From: Channa striata | Taxonomy: Eukaryota > Chordata > Actinopteri > Anabantiformes > Channidae | Assembly (NCBI GenBank): GCA_033026295.1 | Contig: CM065172.1 | Span: 11,701,665 to 11,765,664 of the forward strand | Direction of reading: 5' to 3' | Length of the DNA stretch: 64,000 nt | Shown: one piece after another, positions 1 to 13,440 of the stretch | Numbering within the stretch: position 1 is the first letter of the stretch | Layout: each line of letters begins with the position of its first letter | The notes under the pieces: generated by a model | What the model saw: the letters and a program-made list of their open reading frames with translations, nothing else | Databases searched by the model: none | What the model was told of the DNA's origin: nothing | Made by a program: the position numbers and the translations under genes

Positions 1-3000
1 TCCCCTATCATTCCCGTAGTCGGCTTGTTTTCTTCCTTTCTATATTATGAAGCTTCCCCACATATGGATGTCCATGGAAAATGCTAAGCAGACACTGAAA
101 ATGTAATGTGGGCGATGAGTGTTTGTGTGTGTGTGTGTTTGCACTGCATGCAGTAAAGTGGGTTATGAGATAAGCCCTTGTCTTTTGTTTCTTTCATTCT
201 TCCTTCCTCTCCTCCTCTTTTTTTATGCCCTGGGAAGGTAAACACTCACCCTCTTTGCTCTTGTTTTCTAATGGTAACTGTTGAACAGTGTGTGCTCCAC
301 TCGTGGTTTTATTGCCTGGATTGTCATGCAGGAGGCAGGGGAGACAAGTGTCAATAAGAGCACTGGCTCACTCCAAACAAATGCGCTCAGAGAACGGGCA
401 ACGAGAGCCCGAGTATGCAGCTGGGTACACACACACACACACGAACACACACATGAACACACAAAACAAATGGTTTCTTGCCAGACTCCCAGAAGACATT
501 AGTCAAACGTCATTAAAACAGAATATGGAAACTGCAGCTCAGGAAGGTCTAATTTTCATTTTTTACAATCCCACTGGGACACAAGGTTCTAGTAAAACAT
601 CTTGAATGTCTGAAGTTTCAGCGTGATCTATTTAAGCTGTGCCTCCTTAAAAAATAATATCACAAGTAAAAGTATTTTAATTCCATTAAGCTGCTGAGTT
701 GTCCCATAGTGCTTATTGACATATTGATCTTAAATTAAATAGAAATCAGATAAAATACCAACGGCCCCCAGTACGTGTTGAGCAACTTCCTGAGAGCAGG
801 AGACAGATTTAGTTCAGCTTTTGTATATTGTTAAGAAATCATTGGTTAGTTTACATATTACAACTGGCCTAGGAGGAAATTTTCTAACACATCATCTATT
901 AGGACTTTTAAACTCCCCTGCACTCATCAGTCACACTCTAATCTCCACTGATATAACAAACAGCTTTTAATGGCACTTAACAACAGTCTGACAGAAGGTA
1001 AACAGCTGCCTCTGCTTGTGTCTTTCTGTCCGATGACCGCTCCAGGATGGATCGCTCGTCCTGCACAACCACTCATCTCCAGCCATGTGCTGCTCTTCAG
1101 ACCTAAAGAGACTGGGCCTCATGATGAATACATGGACCCATGATAAGATTAGCACGGGGCAAACACGAACATCGGACGCTGTCTCACATGTTATTCTCAG
1201 CCGTAGCCCATTCATAAAGGAATCCCACCCTCTGTGAGTGTCTGGTCGTGTGTCTCTCACAGACGCTCTCACTTTATGTGGAATGTTTAAGAACGATGCT
1301 GCGTTTGTTCTTCTCGTGCCCATGTGACTGACTTGTCAAAGGAGCTGGTTTAAACAGTGTGCACATTTTCTCATCGACCAGATAGTGATTGTATTTGTCT
1401 CCCAACATAAAGGAGGCAAATGTTTTTTAGTGACATTCACCCACAACATTAATTTCCAGAACCATCAACAAACACGGTTAACCGGTTTTGTGAAAACCCC
1501 TTTTTGCCATACAGACGGGTGGATCAATACCTTAAGTATACAGTTTATGGGTTTAGTTTTTTGATCGGTACTGCATTTATGCATTTAACAAAAACAGCCA
1601 TTTCACTTCAGATCGGGTCTAATCAATATTTCTCTCATGGTCTATGTTCTTTTTGCTTCTCATGTTCAGACGTGGACGTGCGTGTTGTTCATTCAGTGAC
1701 ACTATTAATGCATTCACTGTATAAATTAGTGCATTCATCCAGTGCACTAATTGTATTTACTAATCAGTGTGTCATCCTTTTACAGAAATAGTTTTTCTAC
1801 ATGCTTTGTTAATAATCCAGGCAGACAGGGACACTGAACAACTAAAATGTCATTTTAAGCAGCACTAGCATGTTTTCCCAGCATCCCCCCCTCCCCCTCT
1901 TTAACTTTCACAGATAAACATCTCTAATAAATGTCATAACAGATCTCACAACAACTATTTTATGTAAATTTGCCTGCACTGACATTTTAAAGAAAATGCT
2001 GATAAAGTGACACCTGTGAGTGCAGTCATATGTTTCTGAGAGCCTCTAACCACTGTGAGGTCTGAGAACAGTCTGGGGCGGATGTGAACACTGGAGTTTA
2101 TGGCTGATTGTGTGCGAGATGCTCAGCTACCCCCTGCGGTGTTGCCGTGTTCTGACTGACAGCCCCAGTCCGGCTGTACAATAGCTGATCTTTGCTCTGT
2201 GTCTGACTGTATAAACACAGAGTGGGTTGGCTTCCTCATGCAGAACTGGAGTATTGATCACTTTGGCGAGATCCCACAGCCACTCTCATTGTCCTCTGGC
2301 CCCTTTCTGTCCTGTCAATCAATAGCTCTTTGTGTTGATTTTTACCCATTGACAAATCACTCTGTCTCATTGTCTTTGCTAAAGTGTCAGTCAAGCAGAT
2401 GGTTTTGCGTTATTTGATTCTCATTCCACCCTGAGTTTCACATTCCACGTGGGTGAGTCCAGTCAGTGCCAAACGCAAGAAACTACCTGAAACAGCTGGT
2501 TATAAATGAAAATAGTGTATGGTTTTCATGTTTCAAAACTTGGGACTTGTAAAAAATGAAATAAAGACACGGTGTAGTTTTCCAGAAGAACTTAAAGAAG
2601 AAGGAGTAAAAGCCTAAAGCTAAACACACATGCCGTAAACTTTATACCACTGTGTACATATCAAATTACAAATCAAATCAGCTAGATTCAATAAATGAAT
2701 GTGTCTTAGACTGTTTTGACTTCATGTAACAAAAGAACAGGAATTCCTCCACAGACTAACTGCTAATTAAAAGCTCATATTGTTATCTTCATCCTTTGGG
2801 TCTGACAATGCCAGCGCCCATCAAGCTGTCAGCAAATAACAGTTTTGCGAGTCATTAAACCCTGTTGTCTAAATGAGGGATCTCTGTTCCTGAGACTGTG
2901 ACCTGGTGCCTGCAGTGCCCACGGACAGACAGAGAGTGGGAGAGAGCCTCCAGCCACGTAGGTGACTCAGTCTGATTAACTTGTTAACGTGACGTGCTTG

Positions 3001-3129
3001 TTAACCAGCAAGGTCCTCTGTACATTTAGACATTACACATTTTTATTTTGCAAAAGATAACATTTTTCAAGTGAACTACACAGGAGTCTGTAATCACAAC
3101 AAACAAAACAATTCTTACCACGACACAGA
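1..3129. other. Intergenic, no gene seen
   Basis: Short CA/GT stretches at about 121-138 and 428-441. The open frames are short, have no recognisable protein and lack paired splice sites in phase. Confidence 0.6.
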
Positions 3130-3470
3130 GATTGTTCAACTCTTTCGGGATGAGGTAATTACAGTATGTACAACGACGTCTGTTGGTCCCAGCGCAAAAC
3201 AGAAGATACCAAGGAAAACTCTTTAGCTCGGTGATCCCGCGATGGTGGAATGAGCTGCCAAACTCTGCACCCTCAGCAACCTCGCTTTCAATATTAAAAA
3301 ACAGAACTTCTTCCACTTCTTCCTTTGCACTAAAAAAACCCTTTTCTGGTCTGTCTTGTACTTAAAGCTCATGAAACGGAAACTTCTTCTGATAGCAGAT
3401 AGCTTTGATGTCTCTTTGCAAAATGACTAAATGTAAATGCAAATGGCATATGCATGCTGCATATTTTCAT
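3130..3470 (+). mobile_element. LINE 3' end remnant
   Basis: A short frame with S-V-I-P-R-W-W-N-E-L-P-N resembles the C-terminal end of fish non-LTR retrotransposon proteins. It is followed by a 3' tail (ATGACTAAATGTAAATG near 3424) of the kind that ends many fish LINEs. It is heavily 5'-truncated and inactive. Limits are approximate. Confidence 0.6.
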
Positions 3471-6400
3471 CACCTTTTACCAACTTAATAGAATGACTGC
3501 TACAACCTAAACCAGGTTTGTTAACCTTGCATGAAGTGGGTAAAAAGCGGACAACCAAACAATGATGTTATCACTGTAATGGTTACTGCCATTGCAGTAT
3601 TTCTTTAGTCACATTATAGGAACATTTTTGATGTGTTATGACCCATGGCCATTGTCTGACAATAACAAAGTTGGCTGATAGAATAACCACCTGCTGGATG
3701 TCTCAACTGTTGCTGTCATGAACTAGTCTCTTTATTAAAGTGCAGCTTGATAACAGACACACAGTTCTGTAACCCACCCTCCACTGCTGCCCACTCCCTC
3801 ATGCCTTTACCATCCTTTGGCACTCAGTGGACATGTCTCTGCCATCGTGGCCACAGGTTGATTTCCCAATTTGTGTTTATCCCATGGTGCAGCCCATTCT
3901 TTCACATATGGCCAGCTGCCATGAGTCAGCGGCGGTGGTCAAAGATTTCCACTCCTAGACACAACAGTCCATCCGGGAAAAACAACTCTCTGATGCCTCA
4001 GTCTTCCTATATTGTCTGGGATGATTCCGAGGCGGGAGAGGCTTATTGTTTGGATGTCTTTGTAGTGCAGGTCCTTCGCTGCAGAATGCGGGGATTTCCT
4101 CCCTTGCAGGTATTTTTAGATCTCTGTGTGAATTCAAGGCAGCTCTGCATAATGTTGTGCAGTGTGGGGCTGAAGGGTGGGGTCTGTGCACTCATGCACA
4201 TGTGTGGGAATCTGACTGTGAGCTCATGTGATCACAGAAAGGATGTTTTGTTTGCATGTGGGCTTGTTGGGAGTTGTGCAACATAGATTTTGTGCAGAAT
4301 CATATTCTTGTCATACAAGTCAAGGATCAGGCTCATCAAGGGAAATGCCCAACATAAATTGGACAGCAGCTTCACACTCAAAGGCTGGTTCATTAAACTT
4401 GTGTGGCATTTGAAATTCCACAATGTATTTACCCACTGTTTCTGATTTGCCAGCTCCAGATTGAAGTGCGAAGCATAAGCTGAACACAGGTCTGCTCCAT
4501 ACACTGCTTGTTCACTCCATTTTTTTAAAAAAGGCGGCTTCACTGGGTCACCTGGAGGTCTCTGACCTCCTAGGGTAATGTTCTCCTCCAGGTCCCTCTC
4601 TTTGACAGCAGTCAATGGAGGCATCCATGCAGCGGACAGCCAGGCTGATGGCTGGGCTGACATCAGGGAATAGACAGGTCATAGCCAGAAGGACCTGTCA
4701 TCTCAGAATCACACCATGTGAGATCTCCTTCCGGGTCTCACTAACAGCCCGTCACCTTAGCTGACAACAAGTGACACTTTGGTTTGACCTGTTTTCTCCA
4801 GAGTACACACGTGGTTGTATTGTGTTGTATTGTATTGTGTGAATGTGTATGTGAGTGTTTTGTGGTTGCACTTCGTGACATCCTCTATAGTACACTGTGC
4901 ACTCAGTGATCTGTATTTTAACACTGAGAACACCATGTGTAATTAATGTCAGTCAGAAAATATCAATTGTTTGTGCTTGTTTTGTAACTTTCATATTCAT
5001 TCGGATTTCATAATAGCAAATACCTGACAGGCCCTGCATGGAGAGGGAGGGCTGGGCTGAGGGACTGATGCAAAGTCCCATGTCAGTGCTAGTTTTTGTT
5101 GCATATTTTATCTTTAAGGGATTTTACTTTATTGTTATGGTAACAAAGTAGAGGAAAAGTCTGTAAGAAATGTGCCACTGCATCTTGTAGATATTCAGAC
5201 AGTGGTTTTGGATAAAAATTAAAAAGATAACCAGATGTTTCCCATCTGGACAAAAGCAATGACCAACAGACCATCCATGACTAACCAGCTAAAATAGTCA
5301 CTAAAATATGAAATACAATGAATTGAACTTATTTACATAGATATAAATACATATAACCTTTACATTATGTTTGCATGTCTTTATCAAGTCTTATCAAGTT
5401 TTACCTAAAAGCTTCACATGTCTGTACCAAACAACGAATCACCTTCAGTGTTTCTGTAAAAAGTTGATCGTCTGCACTGCTTTAAGTGAGTGGTTGCCCC
5501 CGTACAGACTATAATAGCCCTCCCACCATAGAAAGCTTGTAATGACATCATCACATATTTCAGTGGTGAGTAATGAAACACACCAACTCTTTGTGAAATT
5601 AAAGAAGACCTCACACAAGTTCTCTGAGGGAATTCCTTCAAACAATTGGCAGGTCTGTGTTGATTCTAGTTCTGATTGTCTTTGTCTTTTAACTTAGAGG
5701 CACCAGGTCTTTAATAAATTGTAATTGGCGCATCCAATTTCACACGCACACATACTCAGACATATTATAGGGGAAAAAAACTCTGCCACACACAATCAGT
5801 TATTGTCCACATGTGAAGTTCACTGAGTAAATAAAAATAAATACATTTCATTTATGTTTACATTCTGTATTGTAATTTTAGTTGAAATAGAAACCACCCA
5901 CAAACAAGTATTACACATAAAAACAAACTCAAATATGAATATGTTTTATTCTGATAACAAATAGCTGAATAGTGCTTGCAGGGACAGAAAAAAAAGTGTC
6001 ATGGATGTTGAAACCACTGACATGTGTCCTTCAATTATCTCTTTAAGTTAATGCTTCTTGACTGCATCTTCCCTCTTTCACCTTAAACAAAAAGAGAGGC
6101 CTTTAATGTCCGTATTAATGTAGAAGCAGGTGGTAAAGAAGCCTTTGTTAATCACTTAATGATGAATTCCCCCCACTTTACATGGTGGCTTTTTCACCAG
6201 CCGTTTACTTCTTGTGCATGGGCTGTGGAAACTTTATAAAAAGTTTATCTTACCATGAAATGAGTAGGCACGGATAAATGGCTAACGTGGGGTTTTGTCT
6301 GTCAATGCAGTCAGTCTATTGGGGGTCCACCGACTGGGCAGGTTTGGACCATATGTCATCATTCCGACCCTTTGTGTGGGCGTGTCTCTGTGGCAACCGC

Positions 6401-6583
6401 ATCAGCTGTGGCCATTGTGCTTCACGATTCAATGGCCCATATATTCATTGCAGGGGTAGTGTGGGCCCCGCAACAGAAACAAATTGATACATACAAGCCC
6501 CAGCCCCATTTGGCTCGCATGACACATTTCAAATGGACAAAAAAAGGACATTTTAGCCTGTTGAAAATCTTGAGAAAAGCTTG

Positions 6584-6597
6584 GTCACCATGGTGAC
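6584..6597. promoter_or_regulatory. Perfect 14-bp palindrome, RFX X-box-like
   Basis: GTCACCATGGTGAC reads the same on both strands and matches the RFX X-box pattern GTNRCC-N2-RGYAAC except for one base. The surrounding 6.25-6.70 kb has no coding signal. Confidence 0.35.
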
Positions 6598-9500
6598 TGT
6601 GCAGTAAAGGTGGCCATGGGCCATTAAACTCCAATCAGATGTAAATTTGGGTTGCCCCCTGGCCCACGGATGGAAGGCCCCACTCACACTGCAGACACAA
6701 ATTAAACAGTTTGTTTGCCAATTCACATGTCATCTTAATGGCTTTTTATTCGTTTGCCCTTTGTTTAAATGAAGAGAATTACAAACCACCATTAATTTAC
6801 AATATTGGACCACTTGAGTTGGCTGTACATAGTCTATTCATCACTCCACGACAGACTGTTGATGGAGATAAAGAACTGTGTTAAAGAGGCAAAAAAATAA
6901 TTTTGTCTATGACAATTTTATTCATAACCGTCCTACACTACGGTGAGAAATGGTATTTCTGTTTAGTTCTTCATAATTTAGCAATATATGAAACGGCAAC
7001 TAAATATTTATTGCAGGTCAGCTGTATAGTCTACTTCTGTAATTGTGATTAACAAGAAATAAAGTGTGATCTTTCTTATCAGAATGTTTCTGTTTGGGCC
7101 ACAGACGATCAGTCAGGTAGTAAAAAGCCTGTTATTCACATTCACATATTCTAATTTCCCGTTACGCTAATATTCCCAGCTGTGTCTTTCCTTTTTTTAA
7201 TATGGCATGTGTGAGAACTGCATGCAAGAATGTAGGTTTTTATCTCTATAAAAATGCCCTGTAACACAGGAAACAAGGTTTGGAGAAAACAAGGAGCCAC
7301 TGGGTGACACTGTCTCCAGGACAGGAAGCAATGTGCCCTTGTGATTGGGCAGAGAAAATATTTTGCTTGACTTGATGGCTGGAGATATGTCCAAGGTTGT
7401 CATGCCATTTGGTTTGGTTCAAGGTCACGTGCTGAGTCTGATGTTATTATAATAATCAGGATTATTATGTTTTATAGTGCCTGGTCTCTGTTAAAGCAGA
7501 TGCCAACAAAGGCTCCAGAATAAACACTTCTGCTGCATGGCTCGTGGACACATCTGTTACACAATGATCACATCAGTAATCATTAGGAGGATGGACTAAT
7601 GCTTATATTTTGTACTAATGCTCATATATTTCATAACAGTTTTTTCTTAATCATTATACTAACAAATGCATGTATATTACATTTCATTTAATAATGGCTG
7701 TTTAGTTCATCAAAGCGAGCGCGGACAAGCAACGCACAATCTGCAACAGACTTCATTTGGGAAGTAACTCTCCCAGCCCTCTGGCACAGTCATTTAAGAG
7801 ACAAGAGCTTTTGGTGCCACTCCAAGTGGGTTCATGTTAGAACATGCGAACGAGAAGAACGAAAGCACCAAACCACAACAGCCTCCGCTGTTAATGAGAA
7901 ACGACTGTGTGGTCCTGTTGTTCTGTTTGTCTTCAGGAGGCTGCAGTTGCTCTTGTCTTTTCTCTTGGCCTCATACAGTAAAAGTGCTCTGTTATGACAA
8001 GACCAGACAGGCAAAGCGCAGCGTGGGCTTCCACTGGCTCCGGACCAAGCTGACCTGGGACCTGACATTACCAGCAGAGCTGCAGCCTCCCCATTGCTCG
8101 GCCTTTGTTGCACAGTGCAGCTGAAAATGCCCTGCCTATCTGCTGTGGTGTCCCTAATTTGACAGAGGGATGATTAACTACAACAGCCACAGTAGCAAAC
8201 TGCCTCATTTTGATGGTATTGTTTCTAGTGTCCCACCTCCCACAGAGATTTGACTGCTCTATTAACAGGTTATCTCCCACCTCCAGAGGATATTTATATG
8301 ACACAGCAAGTCAATGGGTCTTTGTGTGAAAAATATTATTTTACTTTTTTGGTTTTAAATGTCTTTAACACTAAGCACTTTTACTCGTCATTCATCAGTG
8401 TGCCAGATTGGACCACAATCAAAATAACTGCTGGAAACTACACAAAATATTGTCTCGGAGACTTTGCCAGATTGAGGCTGTGAGAGGCAAAGACAAAGAG
8501 TGAAAAGGAGGTAGGATGTTGTGCTGTCTGGCTGTCTGGTGTCCGCACAGAGCTGCGTGTTGTCCACTGGTGGCTGTGGAAGATTCATTAAGCTCCATAT
8601 TCACTCCCACCGCACGTGAGTGACAGGTCCCTACAGCCAGTGTCATCCCTCTCTCTATAGCACCACAGATCATCCCACTTCTCTCTCACCCATCTGGCTG
8701 CCTGAATCTAACAAGGGGTGTCCTCCGGTTATAAGAGGGTGTGCAGAGAGACAGAAAGAGTTAAAGACTCGAAGATCCCATCAGATTCTCTGTGGTCTGT
8801 GAGCTCCAATTATTCAGAGCTTATCTTTTCAGCTTGGCTGATCTCCAAATGAATAAAGTGCGGGCCGTATTACTGCCGGCTGGGCGCACTTCTAAAGAGG
8901 CTGAAGGAGGATCAGGGCGGTGGGTTATGGTGTCAATCTGGCCCTGACCCCTGGGGTTAGGGAGTTGACGTTAGGTAGTGACAGTGCCTAGGCATTCCCC
9001 CGTAGCACTTCCATTTAGACCCGATCTGGGTGAATCAAAGAAGGAAATCCCACTAGAAGCGGTTTCTTGCCATCTTAAAGGAAAGAGAAAAACTAAAGAG
9101 ACTGACTCTGAATAGTTTTAGAAGAAGCTGAGTGCAATAGCAGATGTCTGACACAGGTTATAGAACATAATGATATGCTGCAAATATGTTTTGGTGAGCA
9201 GTATTCGAAAAACAAAACCTGTTTTTGCAAACATCCGTCCCACAGAGCCCACATCAACCCCTTGAGAGGAATTCAGTCTTGTTTCTCTTACCCTGATTTT
9301 TCTTCATGTTGCAGGCCCAGAGATTTCTGACAATTTCAAAGCGAACCACAATCCGAGCTGCATCTAACACTGGGGCAATATCTGTCATCTCATGTTTTAC
9401 TCACTGGCTGTACGAAAGATGGAAAAAGTGCAGATTTGATGTAGAAGCTACTTTTAAATTGAAAAAGAATTGATGGAATTGCTCAGGATGAAGATTCCTC

Positions 9501-12500
9501 CTACATTCTGGGTTTTAATGAACCTACCCCCAGTATAAGAGTTTTTTTAGAGTTGGTTGGATTCTGGGATTTTGCCACATCTTTAGGTTAAGTGAAGCGA
9601 CACCCCTGGAGGAGTCCCACTCTGCCCTTGGCGCTGAGCTGGGGCACAATGGGAGACTGGTGGTCCTTGGTTTCACACCAGCCCTTCCATCTCTGAGAAT
9701 GTCCAAGTCTCAGATCTGCCGACAAGTGTTGCCGATGCTTTGCTTTTCTTCTGGCTTCATGGAGATGGCTCTGAGATTCTCATGCCACCACACAATGCCT
9801 AAACAAGCGGGTATGTCTAATTCAATTAAGTCCACAAGGCTGTGCCAAGTGGGCTCTGGTCCTGTGTGACAGGGATAATGAGCGGGCAGAGACGAGGAGA
9901 GGGGGCTGGGGGTTACAGGGGGCTGAAGAGGGAGAGTTTGCATTCATTCAGATGTCATTATTTTTTTCTTTTTATTTTCCACCCTGGCCTTTAATGTTTT
10001 CAGGATCAACCGGCTCATTTAGTGCAGTAAATAGGATGAATTTTTGGATTCCAGCATTTCTGTCCAAATTGGCTTGATGAGGGATACTGAGGGACTGGGA
10101 AATATAAGCACCAGGATCCTGGTTTTCTATATTTCACTACTGAGAAAAGTTTCCAAATCTTAATTCTTTCCTGTCAGACAAAAGTTCCTGTCAGGAAAAA
10201 GAAACTTAACAATCTGACTCAAAGTGTTGCTCAATAAACACTGCACACACCTGGAAAGAGAAGCAGACTCTCCCTTTGTGAACTCTTAAGACCTTTATCC
10301 CCCTTAGCCTAACTAATACCCTTGCACGCACATTTCAGACTAGGTTACCAGACTTAAATCCTTTAAAATTAAACACATACTTAGCTATTCTGCATCTTTC
10401 CTGTATAATAATCAAATGGTGATTAATATAATCATATTCACAACTGTTATCTGACCATAATTAAGTGGTCATTTTAAGCCAAGCCAGTGTTTTTTCCTTA
10501 AACAAGTAGTTTCTGTGCCTAAATCTTATTGACCCAGTGTACAGTCAGATAAGTGCCAGTGTACTGCAGCACCTCAGCCCCTCCTCTCTGGCAACAGGCT
10601 CCGGTCCATTAAGACCAGTAAACAGTGGCCAAATTCCCCCCAGATAACAACCCCCCCCAACTTACAGACAGTTACTCTAACTTTCCAAGTTATACTACTA
10701 CCTCACATTGTACATTCACTTATCTTATTTTTAATTTTATTGTTTTGTACTATTTATTTACATATTTCAGGTTGTGTCACACATTTCCAACTTTTTGTTC
10801 TGTGGATTGTTTCATGTTTTGTGTTTGCCCCTGACACCAAGACAAATTCCCAGTACTGTTAAGTGTACTGAACTGTGCCTGGCAATAGAAAGATTTCTTA
10901 TTCTATTCTGTAATTATGAATTCTGTTGTTTGGCCGAGAGGAACTGTTTGCAGTGTTATTTGTAGGAGTTTATTTGTAAGAATGTGGAATTCTTTAAAAG
11001 AACATTTTGCAAAAATTTTACTCGCATGAAGGTACATCTGTTTCTAAGGGTTTGTGACATCCACTTAACCAGTGTCAGTCAAAGAAAGTTGTTAAATAGA
11101 GCAGCAGTCATGGTTGACAAGAAGTCAAACACTGTTTGAGAAAACCTGCTTTTCTGCATTTTTAACACTGTTGACTTCAGCTGGGAAGTATCTCAGACCT
11201 GAGAGGCCTTTAGTTGCACTGAAGTTTCCAAAGAACTCCTGCGGCTTCTCTGAGACCCTTGTCCCCGTCTTGCACAAAAAAGACCCTTAAACGTTTGACT
11301 TTCTCACAGAAACAGCTTGCTAAATGGTATTTCTGTAATGGACTCCTGCTAGGGTTCATATGCGTTGTATAGCCTCGTTGCACAAAGTTGAGTCAACACG
11401 ATTACCATGACAATTCCTCCGAAGAAAGGCCCAAAAAGGGTTTTTTTGAATCAAAATCTGAAACTATAGAATTCTTTGTTTTCCCAGGCAAAAAAAGATG
11501 AAAATCAAAGACATCGATGGTCATTTTTTTCTATCAGAAAAGTGCTGCCGAATGAATGTCTTATTTACATGCCAAAGGGAAAGGCCATGGTTTTAAAAAG
11601 ATGGGAAAGCAGGGGCCTCCATTATGGCGGTGCTGGTCGGAGAGGCCGTGGCTACTAGGGCAGCCTCCCTGCCAGGCAGCAGTTAACAAGGCCTTGGCTG
11701 AATTAAAGAATTGCAATGAGTTTTTAATTGGTGACACATTATATTTATCAAGCTGACAGCGGAGTGACTGCACTGCAGCCTTTCTTGTTTTGTCCTTGTG
11801 TGCACATTACTTCCCCCTAGGTGCCCCTGCATGATGCCCCCCTGTGTGTTGGGGTCCCTCACTTGTGAAGAAAGAAGAAAAAACATAATAATCGAGCATC
11901 AAGTTGAATGATAACACTGAATTATTCATTAGGGTCTCTTAAAGCGTTTGATGAATCAACACCCCCCCTGCCCTTTATCTAACAATGGCATCTTTTTGTC
12001 ACTCACTCCTATCACGCCAGTTTAAGCATAAAGCATAAAGACAAATCCTTTTCAACCCTTTTTATCCATTGTGACAGGAGTTCTGCTGCAAGGCCGGAAA
12101 AGTTATTAACAAGCATTTAATATTTGGATAGGAGTGTTTGGTCACCTCTTCCATAAACGGCATTTATGTGTGGCCCTGCTATACGGAGCTAACTCTCAGG
12201 AATGACAGTCAGTGCTGCTAATGTGACCATATGTCATGAACATATTTGAACTTTTATTATCAGTTGCAATATAGTCAAACACTCTTTAAGATGTTCATTC
12301 AACAAAGTAATAACTGCTGTTGACTTTATTAAGAACAATTAAACCATATAAATGAATTCCTGAGGCCTTTCAAAAAGTTAGACATCTTATTAACTGACAC
12401 ATGTATGTGTTAATGTATGTGGATAGAAAATATAGCTAAAACAAACGTTTAGTTTGGGAGAAGCAGCACATAGTGCTCCACTGAATTACAATTTTATCTT

Positions 12501-13420
12501 TCGAAAGGTAAGTTGTCCTTTCTTTATATTTATTTATACAATTACATAATTTTAAATAAAATTCATTCTCTGGAATTCAAAATTCATTCAATAAAAAAAT
12601 TACACACAACATAAAAGCAACAACATAAATTCAGTTAATCTTTAGCCTGCATGAAAATCACAGCATGTTTACATAAAGTGCATTTAGCAAAGTAAACTGT
12701 TAATATCATAAAGACATAGCATTTTATTAACAGATTCTTGAAGTTTATTAAATTTGAAATTTGAAACATAACACAGCACATGGCTTTTCCAATGTTTCAT
12801 TTTAAACAGTGCTTGTTTTTCAGTAACAGTTGGTCCTAAACTGTTTTAGAAGAAACCTTTTGTTGTCTTCATGTCATTACTAAAGCACAGGAGGGTTAAA
12901 GAGTAGAGGTCCTGGCGATCCTCTTTAAAACGTTAGTGAAAGAAAAGGAGAAGGGCGAAGGAGGCCTAATGAAATATTTAAGATTTGGGCTAAAAGGAAC
13001 TCTGAAAAACTTTGCAACAAAGAGGTCTGCAAAGTGCCTCCATTGTCCCGGGATCTGGCGGAAGCAGGGGCCAAGCTGCTACAGATGTGAGGAGGGCCCA
13101 TATTGAGCCTGGATGTGTAGGCTCTGCTCACAGCTGTGTCGCCGCACTCCCGCCCCAGCCACCAGCCCCCTGCCTTTGTGAGCCTTTGTGAGGGCCACAG
13201 AGCGGTGATTTTACACCGAGCTGATTGCACAGCGACGGCTTTGTGTCACCAACAAGAAGGCCCCGCCTATTCCTGACCGCCGGTGCTCACTCCCTCTGCA
13301 TCACAGACACACATTCATCCCAAGCCCATCAGCCCACACTAAAGTTCAGCCTCATAGCTTTTCATTATTTCGGAATGACAAGGTGATGAATCCCCTTTGA
13401 GTGGGCTGATATGAACTGTG

Positions 13421-13440
13421 TTGGTTGGTTGGTTGGTTGG
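13421..13440. repeat. (TTGG)5 microsatellite
   Basis: Five tandem TTGG units, followed by a G-rich purine stretch (GACGGGGGGTGGTGGTGG). Confidence 0.95.
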
